Shown here piece after piece: positions 63,225 to 64,000 of a stretch of DNA of 64,000 nucleotides. Source of the DNA: Streptomyces nodosus (GTDB lineage: Bacteria > Actinomycetota > Actinomycetes > Streptomycetales > Streptomycetaceae); assembly GCF_008704995.1 (NCBI RefSeq), contig NZ_CP023747.1:6916001-6980000 (forward strand). The letters are read 5' to 3'. The position numbers were made by a program, and so were the translations under genes. The notes below the pieces were generated by a model. It ran no database searches, had not been told where the DNA came from, and was given only the letters and a program-made list of their open reading frames with translations. Numbering within the stretch: position 1 is the first letter of the stretch; each line of letters starts with the position of its first letter.

Positions 63225-63947
63225 ATGACCATGGACATCGCCGGTTCCACCGCACTCGTTACCGGAGCCAATCGAGGGATCGGTCGGCGCTTCGTCGAGC
63301 ATCTGCTGGAGCGCGGAGCCGAGAAGGTCTACGCGACCGCTCGCCGTCCGGAATCGATCGGCAGCCTGGACCCACGGATCACACCGCTGCACCTGGACCT
63401 GCTGGACGAGGAATCGATCTCCAAGGCGGCCGCGGTGGCAAAGGACGTCACACTGCTGGTCAACAACGCCGGCATCAGCACCGGCGCGAACCTCCTGACA
63501 GACGACCTGGGAATGATCCGGCAGGACCTGGAGACGCACGTTTTCGGCACCCTGAGGGTCATCCGCGCCTTTGCCCCGGCCCTGGCCTCCAACGGCGGGG
63601 GCGCGATCGTCAATATCCTCTCCGTGTTGTCGTGGGTGGCCACCGCCGAAGGGTCAGGCTCGTACTCGGTCGCGAAGGCCGCGGAGTGGAACATGACCAA
63701 CGGCGTACGTGTCGAACTCGCCGGCCAAAAGACCCTCGTCCAAGGCGTACACCTGGGGGCCGCGGACACCGACATGATGGCGGGACGCGACGCACCCAAG
63801 ATTGACCCGGCAGATGTCGCACGCGCCGCACTCGACGGCGTACAGGCAGGAGTCATCGAGGTGCTGGTCGACGACCCCAGCCGCTTCGTCAAATCCGTCC
63901 TGGGCGGCGACCTCGGGCAGCTCTACGGCCAGCCGTCAGGCAACTGA
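63225..63947 (+). CDS. Short-chain dehydrogenase/reductase
   Basis: 240 residues from ATG 63225, or 238 from ATG 63231; GAGGAAGGG serves both. Rossmann motif TGANRGIG, NNAGIS, catalytic Ser in LSVLSW and Tyr-Lys in YSVAKAAEW. A classical SDR. It is divergent from the MerR gene, a common pair in Streptomyces, and probably MerR-regulated. Substrate unknown. Confidence 0.93.
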   Translation: MTMDIAGSTALVTGANRGIGRRFVEHLLERGAEKVYATARRPESIGSLDPRITPLHLDLLDEESISKAAAVAKDVTLLVNNAGISTGANLLTDDLGMIRQDLETHVFGTLRVIRAFAPALASNGGGAIVNILSVLSWVATAEGSGSYSVAKAAEWNMTNGVRVELAGQKTLVQGVHLGAADTDMMAGRDAPKIDPADVARAALDGVQAGVIEVLVDDPSRFVKSVLGGDLGQLYGQPSGN

Positions 63948-63955
63948 CCTTACCT

Positions 63956-63999
63956 CGCTGCGCCTGTCGTCAAACGAACGAATGACGACAGGCGCAGCG
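63956..63999 (+). terminator. Hairpin terminator after the last SDR gene
   Basis: CGCTGCGCCTGTCGTC (63956-63971) pairs perfectly with 63984-63999: 16 bp with a 12-nt A-rich loop, directly after the SDR stop and at the window edge. Confidence 0.8.
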
Positions 64000-64000
64000 G

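Overview
The window is high-G+C actinobacterial DNA and most likely comes from a Streptomyces chromosome. The signs are strong G/C bias at third codon positions, frequent GTG starts with AGGAGG-like sites, ATGA/GTGA/TGATG gene overlaps, Streptomyces-type families (XRE-DUF5753/DUF397 pairs, DUF5713, SARP-like NB-ARC/TPR regulators, CebEFG-type sugar uptake without its own ATPase) and long GC-rich hairpins as terminators. No tRNA, rRNA, CRISPR array or intact prophage was seen.

Left part (1-17.2 kb). The window opens inside an eCIS-type DUF4157 protein. Then come a methyltransferase-NUDIX fusion, a TauE/SafE exporter, a two-gene MacB/FtsX-like ABC system and small DUF genes. From 6.9 to 17.2 kb lies a catabolic-looking locus. 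A flavin monooxygenase, RidA, DUF1028 and M20 amidohydrolase are tightly coupled and followed by a LysR regulator. Beyond a TetR gene are an aldehyde dehydrogenase, a class III aminotransferase and an APC amine/amino-acid permease, with a palindromic operator in front. This is the best candidate for an undescribed pathway: uptake and degradation of an unknown nitrogen compound.

Middle (17.5-36.2 kb). A tandem-NUDIX protein, a hydrolase/TetR pair sharing a three-half-site operator, VOC proteins, two adjacent paralogous membrane-anchored proteins of unknown function, a stand-alone degenerate GyrB-like ATPase domain, DoxX, an aldo/keto reductase, a broken XRE regulator next to an intact DUF397 gene, and an IS701 transposase remnant. 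A complete urea module follows: urea transporter, then ureA, ureB, ureC, ureF, ureG and ureD, with no ureE.

Right-centre (36.3-50.6 kb). Large-subunit catalase and a hemerythrin-like protein. Then polysaccharide use: a secreted alpha-amylase with CBM20 and a CTTGCAG-type palindromic operator, a 17-copy 7-bp tandem repeat, a LacI regulator, a CebEFG-like ABC importer and a GH1 beta-glucosidase. Two perfect TGGGAACGTTCCCA operators sit between the lacI and binding-protein genes. An ABC exporter with two unusual membrane proteins follows.

Right end (50.6-64 kb). TetR/SDR, SDR/TetR and MerR/SDR pairs with visible operators; a LysR-HTH/NB-ARC/TPR regulator divergent from a small secreted protein; DUF1990; a small helical protein; an ECF sigma factor flanked by a tiny exported peptide and a tiny membrane protein; and an IS5-type transposase fragment in a gene-poor, decaying stretch.
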